Origin: Nonomuraea sp. NEAU-A123 | GTDB lineage: Bacteria; Actinomycetota; Actinomycetes; Streptosporangiales; Streptosporangiaceae | Length of the DNA: 64,000 nt | Assembly (NCBI RefSeq): GCF_018603905.1 | Contig: NZ_JAHFZZ010000006.1 | Coordinates: forward strand, 186,001-250,000 | Direction of reading: 5' to 3' | Part shown: piece after piece, positions 42,767 to 51,415 of the stretch | How positions within the stretch are numbered: the first letter of the stretch is position 1 | Layout: each line of letters begins with the position of its first letter | The notes under the pieces: generated by a model | The model's database searches: none | Seen by the model: the letters and a program-made list of their open reading frames with translations, nothing else | What the model was told of the DNA's origin: nothing | Made by a program: the position numbers and the translations under genes

Positions 42767-43729
42767 ATGGAGCAGTCAGTAGAGCGTCTTGGATACGTCG
42801 TGATGGGTGTCCCGGACCTTGCCGAGTCGACGAAGTTCTACTCGAACGTCGGCCATCTCACCGTGCACGACTCCTCGGACGCGGCAAGCTTCCTCGGCGG
42901 CGGCTACGACCACCATTGGCTGCGGTTGGAGGAGAACCAGCACCGGCGCGGGCTGATGCGCGTGGGCTTCCAACTCGCCAATGACGAGGCGTTGTCCGAC
43001 GTCGCGAACCGGCTGGACGAGCGCGGCATCCGGTGGCAGGAGATCGGCGACCTGGAAGGCGACGGGGTCGACCGCGGTCTCCGGTTCGTCGACCCCGACG
43101 GGGTCGAGATCGACGCCTACACCGACATGCTGTGCCGGGCCGTGAAGCCGACCCAGGACGTCGTGCGCATGACGGAGATGCTGCACGCGGTGTGGTTCTC
43201 GGCGGACCCCGTCGCGGCGCATCGGTTCTATGCCGACGTCCTCGGGTTCCGGGCGTCGGACTGGATCAAGCGCAACGCGGTGTTCATGCGGTCGGCGAAC
43301 AACTACCACCACTCGCTCGGCATCTTCCGTTCGAGCCCCCAGCGCGCCGCGTCCATGGACCACTTCTGCATCCTCGTGGAGAACATCGACGACGTGATGC
43401 GGGCCAGGAACATCGCCCTGCGTCAGGGCGCGCAGCTCCAGAAGGACGTGCTCCGGCACGCCGCGTCCGGCTCGATCAGCGTCTACATCGCCGACCCGAT
43501 GACCGGCATCTCCTTCGAGTTCTGCACCGAGCACGACATCGTCGACCCGGACCACCGGCCCCGCCTGCTGGAGGGCTCGCCGATCACGCGTGACGTGTGG
43601 CAGGCGGGCAGTCCGGGGCTGGCCAAGAACGCGCCGCTGGGGGCCACCTCGGACACGCCACTCACGCGGACGGCCAAGGAGAGCGGAGGGGAGAGCAGCG
43701 TCGCCGACCTGGCCAACTCCATCGCCTGA
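42767..43729 (+). CDS. Two-domain VOC protein, extradiol-dioxygenase-like
   Basis: The 320-residue protein has two VOC domains: residues 5-125 (ERLGYVVMGVPDLAESTKFY) and 135-260 (EMLHAVWFSADPVAAHRFYA). The second domain keeps the 2-His-1-carboxylate layout of type I extradiol dioxygenases: His140 in LHAVW, His199 in MDHFCILV and Glu251 in SFEFC. It would cleave a catechol-type ring next to the hydroxyls. The C-terminal 50 residues are polar and extra. The ATG follows GGAGG by 4 nt. It is monocistronic, ending in a strong bidirectional terminator. Confidence 0.85.
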   Translation: MEQSVERLGYVVMGVPDLAESTKFYSNVGHLTVHDSSDAASFLGGGYDHHWLRLEENQHRRGLMRVGFQLANDEALSDVANRLDERGIRWQEIGDLEGDGVDRGLRFVDPDGVEIDAYTDMLCRAVKPTQDVVRMTEMLHAVWFSADPVAAHRFYADVLGFRASDWIKRNAVFMRSANNYHHSLGIFRSSPQRAASMDHFCILVENIDDVMRARNIALRQGAQLQKDVLRHAASGSISVYIADPMTGISFEFCTEHDIVDPDHRPRLLEGSPITRDVWQAGSPGLAKNAPLGATSDTPLTRTAKESGGESSVADLANSIA

Positions 43730-43761
43730 GGTTCGCGGCCCCCGGGCGCGGCGAGCCGTGA

Positions 43762-43799
43762 GCACGTCGGCCGAGGATCATCACCCTCGGCCGACGTGC
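43762..43799. terminator. Bidirectional terminator
   Basis: A perfect 15-bp stem, GCACGTCGGCCGAGG with its complement and an 8-nt loop, lies in the 82-bp gap between two convergent genes (VOC dioxygenase and the decarboxylase-like protein). Confidence 0.85.
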
Positions 43800-43811
43800 C
43801 GGCCTGTGCTG

Positions 43812-44792
43812 TCACGTATCGCGGAGGCTCTCCGCGACGAACTGTTCGACGTCCCAGTGGGTGGTCGTCAGTCCGTCCAGGTTCGACTGCCGCGCGGCCA
43901 GGTCCAGCATCGCCTTGTTGGCGGCGAACCCGTACGGAAACGGGTCCGCCCCGAAGGCCGAAGCCTGCCAGTCCATGTCGTCATTCCCATCGAGGAAGAC
44001 GCCGGCGGCCTTGCGGTCGCGCCGGTACGCCTCCTGCTTGGCGGCTTCGAACGCCGCGAAAAGCGCCTCGGGCACCCACGGCTCCTTCTCGACGAGGCGA
44101 CGCTGGACGAGCACGGCGTGGTTGACCGGCAGAAAACCGGTCTTCCGCGCGAAGTCCGCCATGAACTGACGGCCCCCATCCGGGAAGAGCCGCGCCACCT
44201 TGCCCGTCGAGGTGTCGATCGCGGTCCCGCCCGCGGGGAACGAGGCGTCCAGCTCCCCGGCCTGGAGCATGCGATTCACCGCGCCGTCGCCGGTCCAGTG
44301 CAGGGTGACGCCTTTGGGGGGATTCGATTCGAGGCCCATCTGCCGGCCGTGGCTCTCCTCGCCCTGCCGTCCGATGTACCACTCGATGTCCTGGGGCCGG
44401 ATGCCCCAGAGCACCTCGAGCTGCGCGCGGAACCAGAGGCCCGCGGTCATGGTGTAGTCAGGGATCCCGAACTTCTTGCCCTTCAGGTCGGCGCCGCTCT
44501 CGATGCCCGCGTTGGTGTTGACCCACGTGTTCAGCCCGAGTGTGGCCTTGCTGGCGAAGACCGGGATCAGCACCCAATCCCACAGGTCCTTCGGCCGCTC
44601 GCGGGTGACCATGAAGTTCGAGATGGAGAACTCGAACACGTCGTGCGCGCTGTCGCGGAGATGCATCGAGTGCAGGTCGCCCGCTTTGCCGCCCTCCCAC
44701 GTGATCTCCATGCCCGTCGGCTGGATGGTGCCGTCGACGAGCGGTGCCACACGCCGGTTGGGGGAGAACGTGCCGCGCAGCCGCAGTGTCAT
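43812..44792 (-). CDS. 4,5-dihydroxyphthalate decarboxylase-like protein (binding-protein fold)
   Basis: The 326-residue protein has no signal peptide or lipobox. It resembles Pht5-type 4,5-dihydroxyphthalate decarboxylases: VAPLVDGTIQPTGMEITW, DVFEFSISNFMV, LIPVFASKATLGLNTWVNTN, LKGKKFGIPDYTMTAGLWFR. These enzymes use the fold of periplasmic binding proteins and decarboxylate a dihydroxy-aromatic acid. A cytosolic substrate-binding role is the alternative. GGAGG precedes the ATG. It is divergent from the ABC importer operon, sharing a region with two GTATAC sites, and is its own transcript. Confidence 0.75.
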   Translation of the reverse strand: MTLRLRGTFSPNRRVAPLVDGTIQPTGMEITWEGGKAGDLHSMHLRDSAHDVFEFSISNFMVTRERPKDLWDWVLIPVFASKATLGLNTWVNTNAGIESGADLKGKKFGIPDYTMTAGLWFRAQLEVLWGIRPQDIEWYIGRQGEESHGRQMGLESNPPKGVTLHWTGDGAVNRMLQAGELDASFPAGGTAIDTSTGKVARLFPDGGRQFMADFARKTGFLPVNHAVLVQRRLVEKEPWVPEALFAAFEAAKQEAYRRDRKAAGVFLDGNDDMDWQASAFGADPFPYGFAANKAMLDLAARQSNLDGLTTTHWDVEQFVAESLRDT

Positions 44793-44830
44793 TCCCGGCC
44801 TCCGATCTTGGAGATTGACTTATGTGGCAA

Positions 44831-44842
44831 GAGTATACAGTT
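44831..44842. promoter_or_regulatory. Putative GntR operator before the decarboxylase-like gene
   Basis: GAGTATACAGTT (AACTGTATACTC on the minus strand) lies 38 bp upstream of the minus-strand ATG and contains a TATACT -10-like box on that strand, so a bound repressor would block transcription. Confidence 0.65.
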
Positions 44843-44868
44843 GCCAGCCAGCAATCTGGATGTAACTC

Positions 44869-44905
44869 TTGACACACGTTCCGGCATCAGTAATCTGTAT
44901 ACACC
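44869..44905 (+). promoter_or_regulatory. Promoter and GntR-type operator of the importer/Rieske operon
   Basis: TTGACA (44869-44874) and TAATCT (44891-44896) are 16 bp apart, a good housekeeping promoter. TCTGTATACACC (44894-44905) overlaps the -10 box and the expected start site. A repressor on that site would block the whole plus-strand operon. The leader to the first gene is about 185 nt. Confidence 0.7.
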
Positions 44906-45090
44906 TGGACCTGTTACGGCGTTGAGCTGGGCCGTTACGGACTCCGAGCAAGGGCACGGTCGCAGACTCCGGCAGCCGGCACCGCACAAGCACGAGGACA
45001 GCAACCGTTCGTGGATCCCAGGAACCTCGTATCGGAGAGGACGTTCCCCGGCTGCTCAGGCAGACGAGGCAGGCTGAGGAGGACTGAGAA

Positions 45091-45993
45091 TTGGGCGACG
45101 CTTCGCCTGTAGAGCCCGGCACCGGCAACACTGAGGTGCCCGTGGTGGAGTTCAAGGATGTGACGGTGTCTTACCCCGGCAAGGGGGTGATCCGTCCTGC
45201 TGTGGTGGATGTCAACCTCACCGTGTCCAAGGGACGCTTCGTATGCGTGGTCGGACCCAGCGGGTGTGGCAAGTCCACACTGCTGCACGTGTGCTCGGGC
45301 CTGTTGAAGGTGACCGGTGGGACATTCCGGTACCAGGGCAAGGAATGGAACAAGCTCCACCAGGGGATCGGGTACGTCACCCAGCGGGAGACGCTGCTGC
45401 CCTGGAAGACGGTCCTGGGTAACATCGCGCTTCCGCTCAAGCTCAATGGCGTGTCGCGAGCGGAGCGGCGCGAGAGAGCGGCCGAAATGGCGGCGAGCGT
45501 CGGTCTCGGTGATTGGCTCAACCGTTACCCGCGAGAGCTCTCCGGAGGCATGCGGCAGCGCGTCCAGCTCGCGCGCACACTGGTCACCGCGCCGACGCTG
45601 CTGCTCATGGACGAGCCGTTCGGTGCCCTCGACGCCGTGCTCCGGGTGCGGATGCAGGAGTTCCTGAAGTCCCGGATCGAGGGGACCGACCTCACCACGA
45701 TCTTCGTGACCCACGACCTGACCGAGGCGCTGACCATCGGTGACGAGGTGGTCGCCATGGCGGGAGCGCCAGGGAGGATCGACCAGATCGACAAGCTCGA
45801 GGATCTCCCGCGCGGGGTCTCGCCTGTCGAGCTCCGGCAGTCGCCGGCGTACGCGGCGCACGAAGCCAGGCTGTGGAAGACGATCGCCGGCAACCTGTCG
45901 GACGACGGCGTCGCTCTGAGCCACTCCGCTTCGGAACATGACGGCGACCACGCCATGACTGCCGCGACCCGCGGCGGGAGGGAAATCTCATGA
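45091..45993 (+). CDS. ABC importer ATPase (SsuB/TauB type)
   Basis: The 300-residue ATPase has Walker A GPSGCGKST (55-63), signature LSGGMRQRVQLAR, Walker B LLLMDEPFGALDA and the switch His in VTHDLTEAL. It belongs to the nitrate/sulfonate/taurine importer class, whose members also take up phthalate-like and other aromatic acids. The TTG start has GAGGAGGA 7-8 nt upstream. Its stop overlaps the permease start (ATGA). It opens a ten-gene plus-strand operon. Confidence 0.9.
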   Translation: MGDASPVEPGTGNTEVPVVEFKDVTVSYPGKGVIRPAVVDVNLTVSKGRFVCVVGPSGCGKSTLLHVCSGLLKVTGGTFRYQGKEWNKLHQGIGYVTQRETLLPWKTVLGNIALPLKLNGVSRAERRERAAEMAASVGLGDWLNRYPRELSGGMRQRVQLARTLVTAPTLLLMDEPFGALDAVLRVRMQEFLKSRIEGTDLTTIFVTHDLTEALTIGDEVVAMAGAPGRIDQIDKLEDLPRGVSPVELRQSPAYAAHEARLWKTIAGNLSDDGVALSHSASEHDGDHAMTAATRGGREIS

Positions 45994-46844
45994 CGACAGT
46001 GGCGCCCAAGTCGGCGTCCAGAGCGACGTCTGATACGGCCACGCCGGTGGACGGGCAGGACCATCGTCGGGAGCGAGTGCTCGATCAGGTCAGGCTCTGG
46101 GCCATCCGGATCGCCATCGTGGTGGTCTTCTGCTCAACCTGGCAGTTCGCCAGCGGCCGGATCTTCCCCGTGTTCATCGTCTCGAGTCCGACACTGGTCC
46201 TCGAACGCTTCGGCGAGTTCATGCAGGGCGGCAAGCTCCTGTCGGACCTGGCCTACACCATGCAGGCCTGCGGCATCGGTTTCGCGATCGGCGCGCTGAT
46301 CGGCAGCACGCTGGGCCTGCTCTTCGGCATCTACGAGTCCGTCTCGCGGGTCATCGCGCCGTTCGCCGCCATGCTCTACTCGACGCCGAAGATCATGTTG
46401 TCACCGCTCATCGTGGTCTGGGTCGGCGTCGACCTCACCATGAAAGTGTTCGTCGCGACGTTCTCGTGCATGTGGGTGATCTTCTACAACGTGTGGAACG
46501 CCACCCGGCACATCGATCGCAACCTGCTCGACCAGTTCCGGTTGATGGGCGCGAGCCAGCGCCAGATCCTCACCGGTCTGTATCTTCCCGCGGCGACGAC
46601 CTGGCTGCTCACCAGCCTTCGTGTCGCGTTCCCCATCGCGCTGATCGGCGCGGTGGTCGGCGAGTTCGTGGCGTCATCGGAGGGCCTGGGTCACCTGGCT
46701 CTCGACTCCGGCCAGCGCTACGACTCCGCGGGAGTGCTCGTCGCGGTGCTGACGATCACCCTCACGGCAATGATCATCGATTCGGTTCTGCGGGCGATCC
46801 AGCGCAAGGTGGCGCTGTGGCAAGGCGAAGGAGTACGAGGATGA
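45990..46844 (+). CDS. ABC importer permease (SsuC type)
   Basis: The 284-residue membrane protein has six or so helices and the BPD_transp_1 EAA-like loop in DQFRLMGASQRQILTGLYLP. LGLLFGIYESVSRVIAPFAA and STPKIMLSPLIVVWVGVD are typical of SsuC/TauC permeases. A 35-residue polar N-terminal extension precedes helix 1. It overlaps the ATPase and the binding-protein genes by 4 bp each, so the three are coupled. Confidence 0.9.
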   Translation: MTTVAPKSASRATSDTATPVDGQDHRRERVLDQVRLWAIRIAIVVVFCSTWQFASGRIFPVFIVSSPTLVLERFGEFMQGGKLLSDLAYTMQACGIGFAIGALIGSTLGLLFGIYESVSRVIAPFAAMLYSTPKIMLSPLIVVWVGVDLTMKVFVATFSCMWVIFYNVWNATRHIDRNLLDQFRLMGASQRQILTGLYLPAATTWLLTSLRVAFPIALIGAVVGEFVASSEGLGHLALDSGQRYDSAGVLVAVLTITLTAMIIDSVLRAIQRKVALWQGEGVRG

Positions 46845-47896
46845 CCAGGTCAAACGCGGGGTGGACGCACCGGCTGGCGCGTATCACCTCGGGCGTGTTG
46901 CTCGGGGCCATGGTCCTGACCGCCTGTGGCAGCGGCGGCGGTGGGACGATCACGGCGGACGCCAAGACCGGCAACCGGAAGATCCGGATCGCGGCGCCGT
47001 TCATCTCGACCATGAACTCGGCCGTCCTGTACGCACAGGGCACCGGCATCTTCAAGAAGTACAACATCGAGACGGAGTTCGTGGAGGTCCACGGCGCCGC
47101 CGGCCTGCAGGCGACCCTCGGCGGTAGCACCGACATGGCGATCACCTCGTCGGTGAACCCGGTGGCCGCCCTGCAGCAGGGCCAGGAGTTCCCGATCATC
47201 GCGCAGATCGGGAACGGATTCCCCGAGTCGGTCCTCGTCAGTGCCGCCGCGTGGAAGGAGAGCGGCCTGAAGGACGACTCGCCGCTGAAGGACAAGATGA
47301 AGTTCCTCGTCGGCAAGTCGTGGGGCGTCTCCAGCCCCCAGGGGTCGAGCAGCTACATGGCCAGGTACATGTTCCAGTTGGCCGGCCTGTCCGACAAGGA
47401 GTTCAAGATGAACTCGCTGGGCTCCGCCCCCGGGATTCTGGCCGCACTCAAGAGCCAGAAGGTCGTCGCGGGCAGTATGGGTTCGCCCTACCCGCAGGTG
47501 GCGGAGGCCGAGGGTTACGCCCATGTCTTCATCGACGTCAGCGGTGGTGAGGTGCCTGAGGTGACCAACACCCTGACCTCGGTCGTCGCGGTCACCCCGG
47601 ACTTCTACAAGAACAACGGCAAGCTCATCGAAGACTTCAGGAAGGCTCTCGGGGAGGCGCAGAAGCTGGTCTACGACGACTCCAAAACGGTCGACGAGTG
47701 GGTCTACAACGCGCACTTCAAGGGCAGCCCCAAGGAGGCCGTGCTGAAGGGCGTTCAGGACCAGCGCGACGGCAATGCCATCGCGAAGCAGCCTGAGGTC
47801 AAGGCGGAGGCTGCCGAGAGGCTGGTCACCTTCATGAAGAAGACGGGCCAGCCCGTGCCGGACGACTGGCGCAAGATCTTCGTGGACCTGAAGTAG
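46841..47896 (+). CDS. ABC importer substrate-binding lipoprotein (NMT1/SsuA type)
   Basis: The 351-residue protein has a lipoprotein signal (positive N-terminus, hydrophobic GVLLGAMVLTAC, lipobox LTAC with Cys29) and then a binding-protein domain (KIRIAAPFISTMNSAVLYAQ, YNIETEFVEVHGAAGLQATL, GSTDMAITSSVNPVAALQ). It captures the ligand outside the membrane for the adjacent permease. The ligand is probably the aromatic acid or a similar carboxylate broken down by the rest of the island. A hairpin follows the stop codon. Confidence 0.9.
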   Translation: MTRSNAGWTHRLARITSGVLLGAMVLTACGSGGGGTITADAKTGNRKIRIAAPFISTMNSAVLYAQGTGIFKKYNIETEFVEVHGAAGLQATLGGSTDMAITSSVNPVAALQQGQEFPIIAQIGNGFPESVLVSAAAWKESGLKDDSPLKDKMKFLVGKSWGVSSPQGSSSYMARYMFQLAGLSDKEFKMNSLGSAPGILAALKSQKVVAGSMGSPYPQVAEAEGYAHVFIDVSGGEVPEVTNTLTSVVAVTPDFYKNNGKLIEDFRKALGEAQKLVYDDSKTVDEWVYNAHFKGSPKEAVLKGVQDQRDGNAIAKQPEVKAEAAERLVTFMKKTGQPVPDDWRKIFVDLK

Positions 47897-47903
47897 GACG
47901 TAT

Positions 47904-47931
47904 GTGGGTGCGGGGGCGGCCCCGCACCCAC
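47904..47931 (+). terminator. Intra-operon hairpin
   Basis: A perfect 12-bp stem, GTGGGTGCGGGG with loop GCGG, lies 7 bp after the binding-protein stop codon and 39 bp before the aldehyde dehydrogenase. It has no T-run. It may be a partial terminator or an RNA stabiliser that lets the importer genes be expressed above the enzymes. Confidence 0.6.
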
Positions 47932-47970
47932 GAGCGTGGTCAGATCCCGGCTTGAAAACAAGGAGTACAG

Positions 47971-49416
47971 GTGTCGGAATTCATTGATGGCCGGATGCTC
48001 ATCGGCGGCGAGCTTGTGGAGAGCCGTACCTCGAACTGGTTGGAGTCGGTGAACCCGGCCAACGAGGAGGTCATCGGCCGGGTGCCGGCTGCCGGACCGG
48101 AGGACGTGGACGCGGCGGTGCAGGCCGCGCTGGGCGCCTTCGACGCGTGGGCCGGACTGTCGATGACCGAACGTGCCCAAGCGCTGCGCGGCTACGCGCA
48201 GCGCCTGCGGGAAGAGGGGAAGCGCATCCTCGACGTCGAGGTCCGCGACACCGGCAACAGCATCGCCAAGCTCCGTCATGACGTCGCGAGCGCGGTGCGG
48301 GGGATCGAGTACTTCGCCGGTCTTGGGACCGAGCTCAAGGGTGAGACGATTCCGGCCAGCGCCGATGCGCTGCACTACTCCGTCCGCCAGCCTTACGGGG
48401 TGGTGGGGCGGATCGTCCCGTTCAACCACCCGATCCTGTTCGCCGCGAAGTTCGGGGCCCCGCTCATGGCGGGCAACTGCGTGGTGATCAAGCCATCGGA
48501 GCAGTCTCCCTTGTCGGCGACCATACTCGCCGAGATCGTCCGGGAGACGCTCCCGGCCGGGGTGGTCAACATCGTGACCGGTGACGGCGCCGGCGCCGGT
48601 GTCCCGCTGGTGCGTCACCCGCTGGTGAAGCGGATCTCCTTCATCGGCTCCGTGCCGACGGGAATGGCGATCCAGCGCGCGGCCGCCGAGGTGGCCGTCA
48701 AACACGTCAGTCTCGAACTGGGCGGCAAGAACCCGATGATCGTGTTCCCCGACGCCGATCCCGACGAGGTCGCGTCGAACGCGGTCGCCGGCATGAACTT
48801 CGCCTGGATGGGGCAGTCCTGCGGCTCGATGAGCCGGATCCTGCTCCCGGACTCGCTCTATGACGCCGTCCTCGAGCGCGTGGTCGCGAAGGTCGCGACG
48901 ATCGTCCAGGGAGACCCGGCCAAGGAGGAGACCGGCGCGGGCCCGATGAACTCGCGGGCCCAGTACGACAAGACCCTCCGCTACATCCAGGCGGGAATCG
49001 AGGACGGCGCGCGCCTGGTCGCCGGCGGCACCCGTCCGGAAGGTGCCGAGTTCGAGCGCGGCTACTGGATCCGCCCGACGGTCTTCGCCGACGTCACCCC
49101 GCAGATGCGCATCTTCCGGGAAGAGATCTTCGGCCCGGTGATGTCCCTGATCCGCTACCGGGACGTCGACGAGGCGATAGAGCTGGCCAACGACGTCGAA
49201 TACGGCCTGACCGCGTCCATCTGGACCAACGACCTGAAGCTGGCCATGCGAGCCTCGCGCGAGGTCCGCGCCGGCTACGTCTGGGTGAACGGCGTGTCGC
49301 GGCACTTCCTCGGCACCGGGTTCGGCGGCTTCAAGAACTCCGGCACCGGGCGTGAAGAGTGCTTCGACGAGATGCTCAGCTACACCGAGACGAAGACGGT
49401 GCACGTCCGTGTGTGA
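47971..49416 (+). CDS. Aldehyde dehydrogenase
   Basis: The 481-residue enzyme has VPFNHPILFAAKFGAPLMAG, ISFIGSVPTGMAIQRAA, the general base in SLELGGKNPM and the catalytic Cys in GQSCGSMSRI. C-terminal FGGFKNSGTGREECFDEM is the oligomerisation end. It would oxidise an aldehyde, perhaps the one made by the neighbouring ThDP enzyme. The GTG start has AGGAG 5 nt upstream. It is fourth in the operon. Confidence 0.9.
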   Translation: MSEFIDGRMLIGGELVESRTSNWLESVNPANEEVIGRVPAAGPEDVDAAVQAALGAFDAWAGLSMTERAQALRGYAQRLREEGKRILDVEVRDTGNSIAKLRHDVASAVRGIEYFAGLGTELKGETIPASADALHYSVRQPYGVVGRIVPFNHPILFAAKFGAPLMAGNCVVIKPSEQSPLSATILAEIVRETLPAGVVNIVTGDGAGAGVPLVRHPLVKRISFIGSVPTGMAIQRAAAEVAVKHVSLELGGKNPMIVFPDADPDEVASNAVAGMNFAWMGQSCGSMSRILLPDSLYDAVLERVVAKVATIVQGDPAKEETGAGPMNSRAQYDKTLRYIQAGIEDGARLVAGGTRPEGAEFERGYWIRPTVFADVTPQMRIFREEIFGPVMSLIRYRDVDEAIELANDVEYGLTASIWTNDLKLAMRASREVRAGYVWVNGVSRHFLGTGFGGFKNSGTGREECFDEMLSYTETKTVHVRV

Positions 49417-49446
49417 GCGCCTCGAGCAGTTGCGAATGGAGTCCCT

Positions 49447-51207
49447 GTGAAGCCCGAAGCGCTCAACGTACCGATTACTGAACGCCCTCCCCTGGAATGG
49501 GGCAGCGACGCCATCGCCGAACTGCTCAGCCGGCTTGACCTGCCCTACATCGCCATGGTTCCCGGCTCGAGCTACCGGGGACTGCACGACAGCCTCGTGA
49601 ACTACCTCGGCAACACCGGGCCGCAGATGATCGTGTGCCTGCACGAGGAGCACTCCGTCGCCATCGCGCAGGGGTACGCCAAGGTGACCGGCCGGCCGAT
49701 GCTCGTCGGACTCCACAGCAACGTGGGTCTGATGCACGCCGCGATGGCGATCTACAACGCCTACTGCGACCGTGCCCCCATGGTCCTGATCGGCGCGACC
49801 GGGCCGCTGGACGCCGCGAAGCGCCGGCCGTGGATCGACTGGGTGCACACCTCCGCCGACCAGGCGGCGATCGTCCGCCACTACGTGAAGTGGGACGACC
49901 AGCCCGGCTCGGTGGAGGCGGCGCTGGAGTCGCTGATGCGCGGCAACCTCCTCACCCGGACCGAGCCGTCCGCCCCGGTCTACATCTGCCTGGACTCGGA
50001 GATCCAGGAGTGCGAGGTCGGCGCCGCTCTCGAGATTCCGCAGCCCGAGCGGTACCCGGTCGCCACGGACCCCGCGCCCGACTCGGGCACGGTCGACGAG
50101 ATCCTCGCGATGCTCGCCTCGGCCGAGCGGCCACTGATCCTGCTCGGGCGGAGTGGTCGCACCGAGGAGGAGTGGAACCGGCGGGTGGCCCTGGTCGAGG
50201 CGCTGGGCGTCTGCTGCCTGACCGACATGCGCATGCCGGCCGCCTTCCCCACCGAGCATCCGAGTCACCCCGCCAAGCCCGGAGCGGGCCGGCTGAGCAA
50301 GTCCGGCGTCGAGTTGGTGCGGCAGAGCGACCTGATCCTCAGCCTGAACTGGACGGAGCTCTCGGGAACCCTCGCCGCGGCGTTCGGAGACGGCCCGCGG
50401 CCCACGGTGGTCACCTGCAAGAACCTGGGAGCCCTGCTCAACGGGTGGACCAAGGATCATTTCGCGCTGGTCTCCTCGGACCTGGAGGTCACGGCCGGCG
50501 CGGACCAGATGGTCTCGGCCCTGCTGGCCCGGGTGGGCGAGATCCCGCCGGTCGAGCGGCCTGACTGGCCTCCGGTGTTGGCGGCGACGCGGCCGAGCAG
50601 CCGCCCGGAGGTCGAGGGCGACCCCATCTTGATGTCCGACCTCGCCTCCGCGATCCGCGAGGCCGCCGGCAGCAGGAAGATCACCTACACCACGCTGCCG
50701 CTGGGATGGTCCGCGGAGGACGCGCTGTTCGCCGAGCCGCTGGACTACCTGGGCCGCGACGGTGGCGGTGGTGTCGGTTCCGGGCCCGGTATCGCCGTCG
50801 GGGCCGCGCTGGCCCTGGACGGGACGGGCCGCGTGCCGGTCGCCGTGCTGGGAGACGGCGACTACCTGATGGGCAGCTCGGCACTCTGGACCGCGGCGCA
50901 CTACCGGCTGCCGCTGCTGGTGATCGTCGCGAACAACCGGTCGTACTTCAACGACGAGGGACACCAGCAGCAGGTCGCGCAGAGGCGCTCGCGTCCGGTC
51001 GAGAACCGCTCCGTGGGGCAGCATCTGCGCGACCCCGACCCGGACCTGGCGACGATCGCTCGTGGCCACGGGCTGTCGGCGTACGGGCCGGTCCTGGACC
51101 CGAGTGAGCTGCAACCGGTGCTCAGCAAGGCATTCGACGAGGTCCGCGCGGGCGGCACGGTGGTCGTGGACGTCCGGGTCAATCCGTACGGCTACGGTCG
51201 CGCTTGA
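49447..51207 (+). CDS. ThDP-dependent enzyme (benzoylformate decarboxylase/acetolactate synthase-like)
   Basis: The 586-residue protein shows the three domains of ThDP decarboxylases. The N-terminal PYR domain has the cofactor-activating Glu in CLHEEHSVAIAQGYAKV, a middle domain follows, and the C-terminal PP domain has the ThDP/Mg motif GDGDYLMGSSALWTAAHYRL to VIVANN. GGVGSGPGIAVGAALAL precedes it. Such enzymes decarboxylate 2-keto acids or ligate aldehydes. With an aldehyde dehydrogenase upstream, conversion of an aromatic 2-keto acid to an aldehyde and then an acid is plausible. GTG start with GGAG upstream. Confidence 0.85.
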   Translation: MKPEALNVPITERPPLEWGSDAIAELLSRLDLPYIAMVPGSSYRGLHDSLVNYLGNTGPQMIVCLHEEHSVAIAQGYAKVTGRPMLVGLHSNVGLMHAAMAIYNAYCDRAPMVLIGATGPLDAAKRRPWIDWVHTSADQAAIVRHYVKWDDQPGSVEAALESLMRGNLLTRTEPSAPVYICLDSEIQECEVGAALEIPQPERYPVATDPAPDSGTVDEILAMLASAERPLILLGRSGRTEEEWNRRVALVEALGVCCLTDMRMPAAFPTEHPSHPAKPGAGRLSKSGVELVRQSDLILSLNWTELSGTLAAAFGDGPRPTVVTCKNLGALLNGWTKDHFALVSSDLEVTAGADQMVSALLARVGEIPPVERPDWPPVLAATRPSSRPEVEGDPILMSDLASAIREAAGSRKITYTTLPLGWSAEDALFAEPLDYLGRDGGGGVGSGPGIAVGAALALDGTGRVPVAVLGDGDYLMGSSALWTAAHYRLPLLVIVANNRSYFNDEGHQQQVAQRRSRPVENRSVGQHLRDPDPDLATIARGHGLSAYGPVLDPSELQPVLSKAFDEVRAGGTVVVDVRVNPYGYGRA

Positions 51208-51220
51208 GGGTGGGGTTTTC

Positions 51221-51415
51221 ATGAAGCTGTTCATCGAGGTGGAGAAGTGCTGCGGGTTCGGCGAGTGCATCGCCCTCGCGCCCGATCTGTTCCGCATGGG
51301 TGATGACAACCGTGCGCAGCTCATCGGTGACGGGACGGTGGACCAGGCCGACGAGGAGCGTGCGGGCACTGCGGCCTTCGCCTGCCCGGCGGAGGCCATC
51401 GGAGTGGAGGAATGA
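51221..51415 (+). CDS. Single-cluster ferredoxin (3Fe-4S type), oxygenase electron carrier
   Basis: The 64-residue protein starts MKLFIEVEKCCGFGECIALA and ends ACPAEAIGVEE, the same C-x5-C...CP pattern as the P450 ferredoxin at 23.5 kb. It sits directly before a ferredoxin reductase gene (ATGA overlap) and before the Rieske oxygenase, so it most likely carries electrons from the reductase to the oxygenase. Three-component oxygenases more often use a Rieske or plant-type ferredoxin, so this pairing is notable. Confidence 0.88.
   Translation: MKLFIEVEKCCGFGECIALAPDLFRMGDDNRAQLIGDGTVDQADEERAGTAAFACPAEAIGVEE

Noticed and set aside
43812-44792. Periplasmic binding protein of a second ABC importer
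   Set aside because: It lacks a signal peptide and lipobox and resembles Pht5-type decarboxylases; a cytosolic enzyme is more likely, though binding-only function cannot be excluded.
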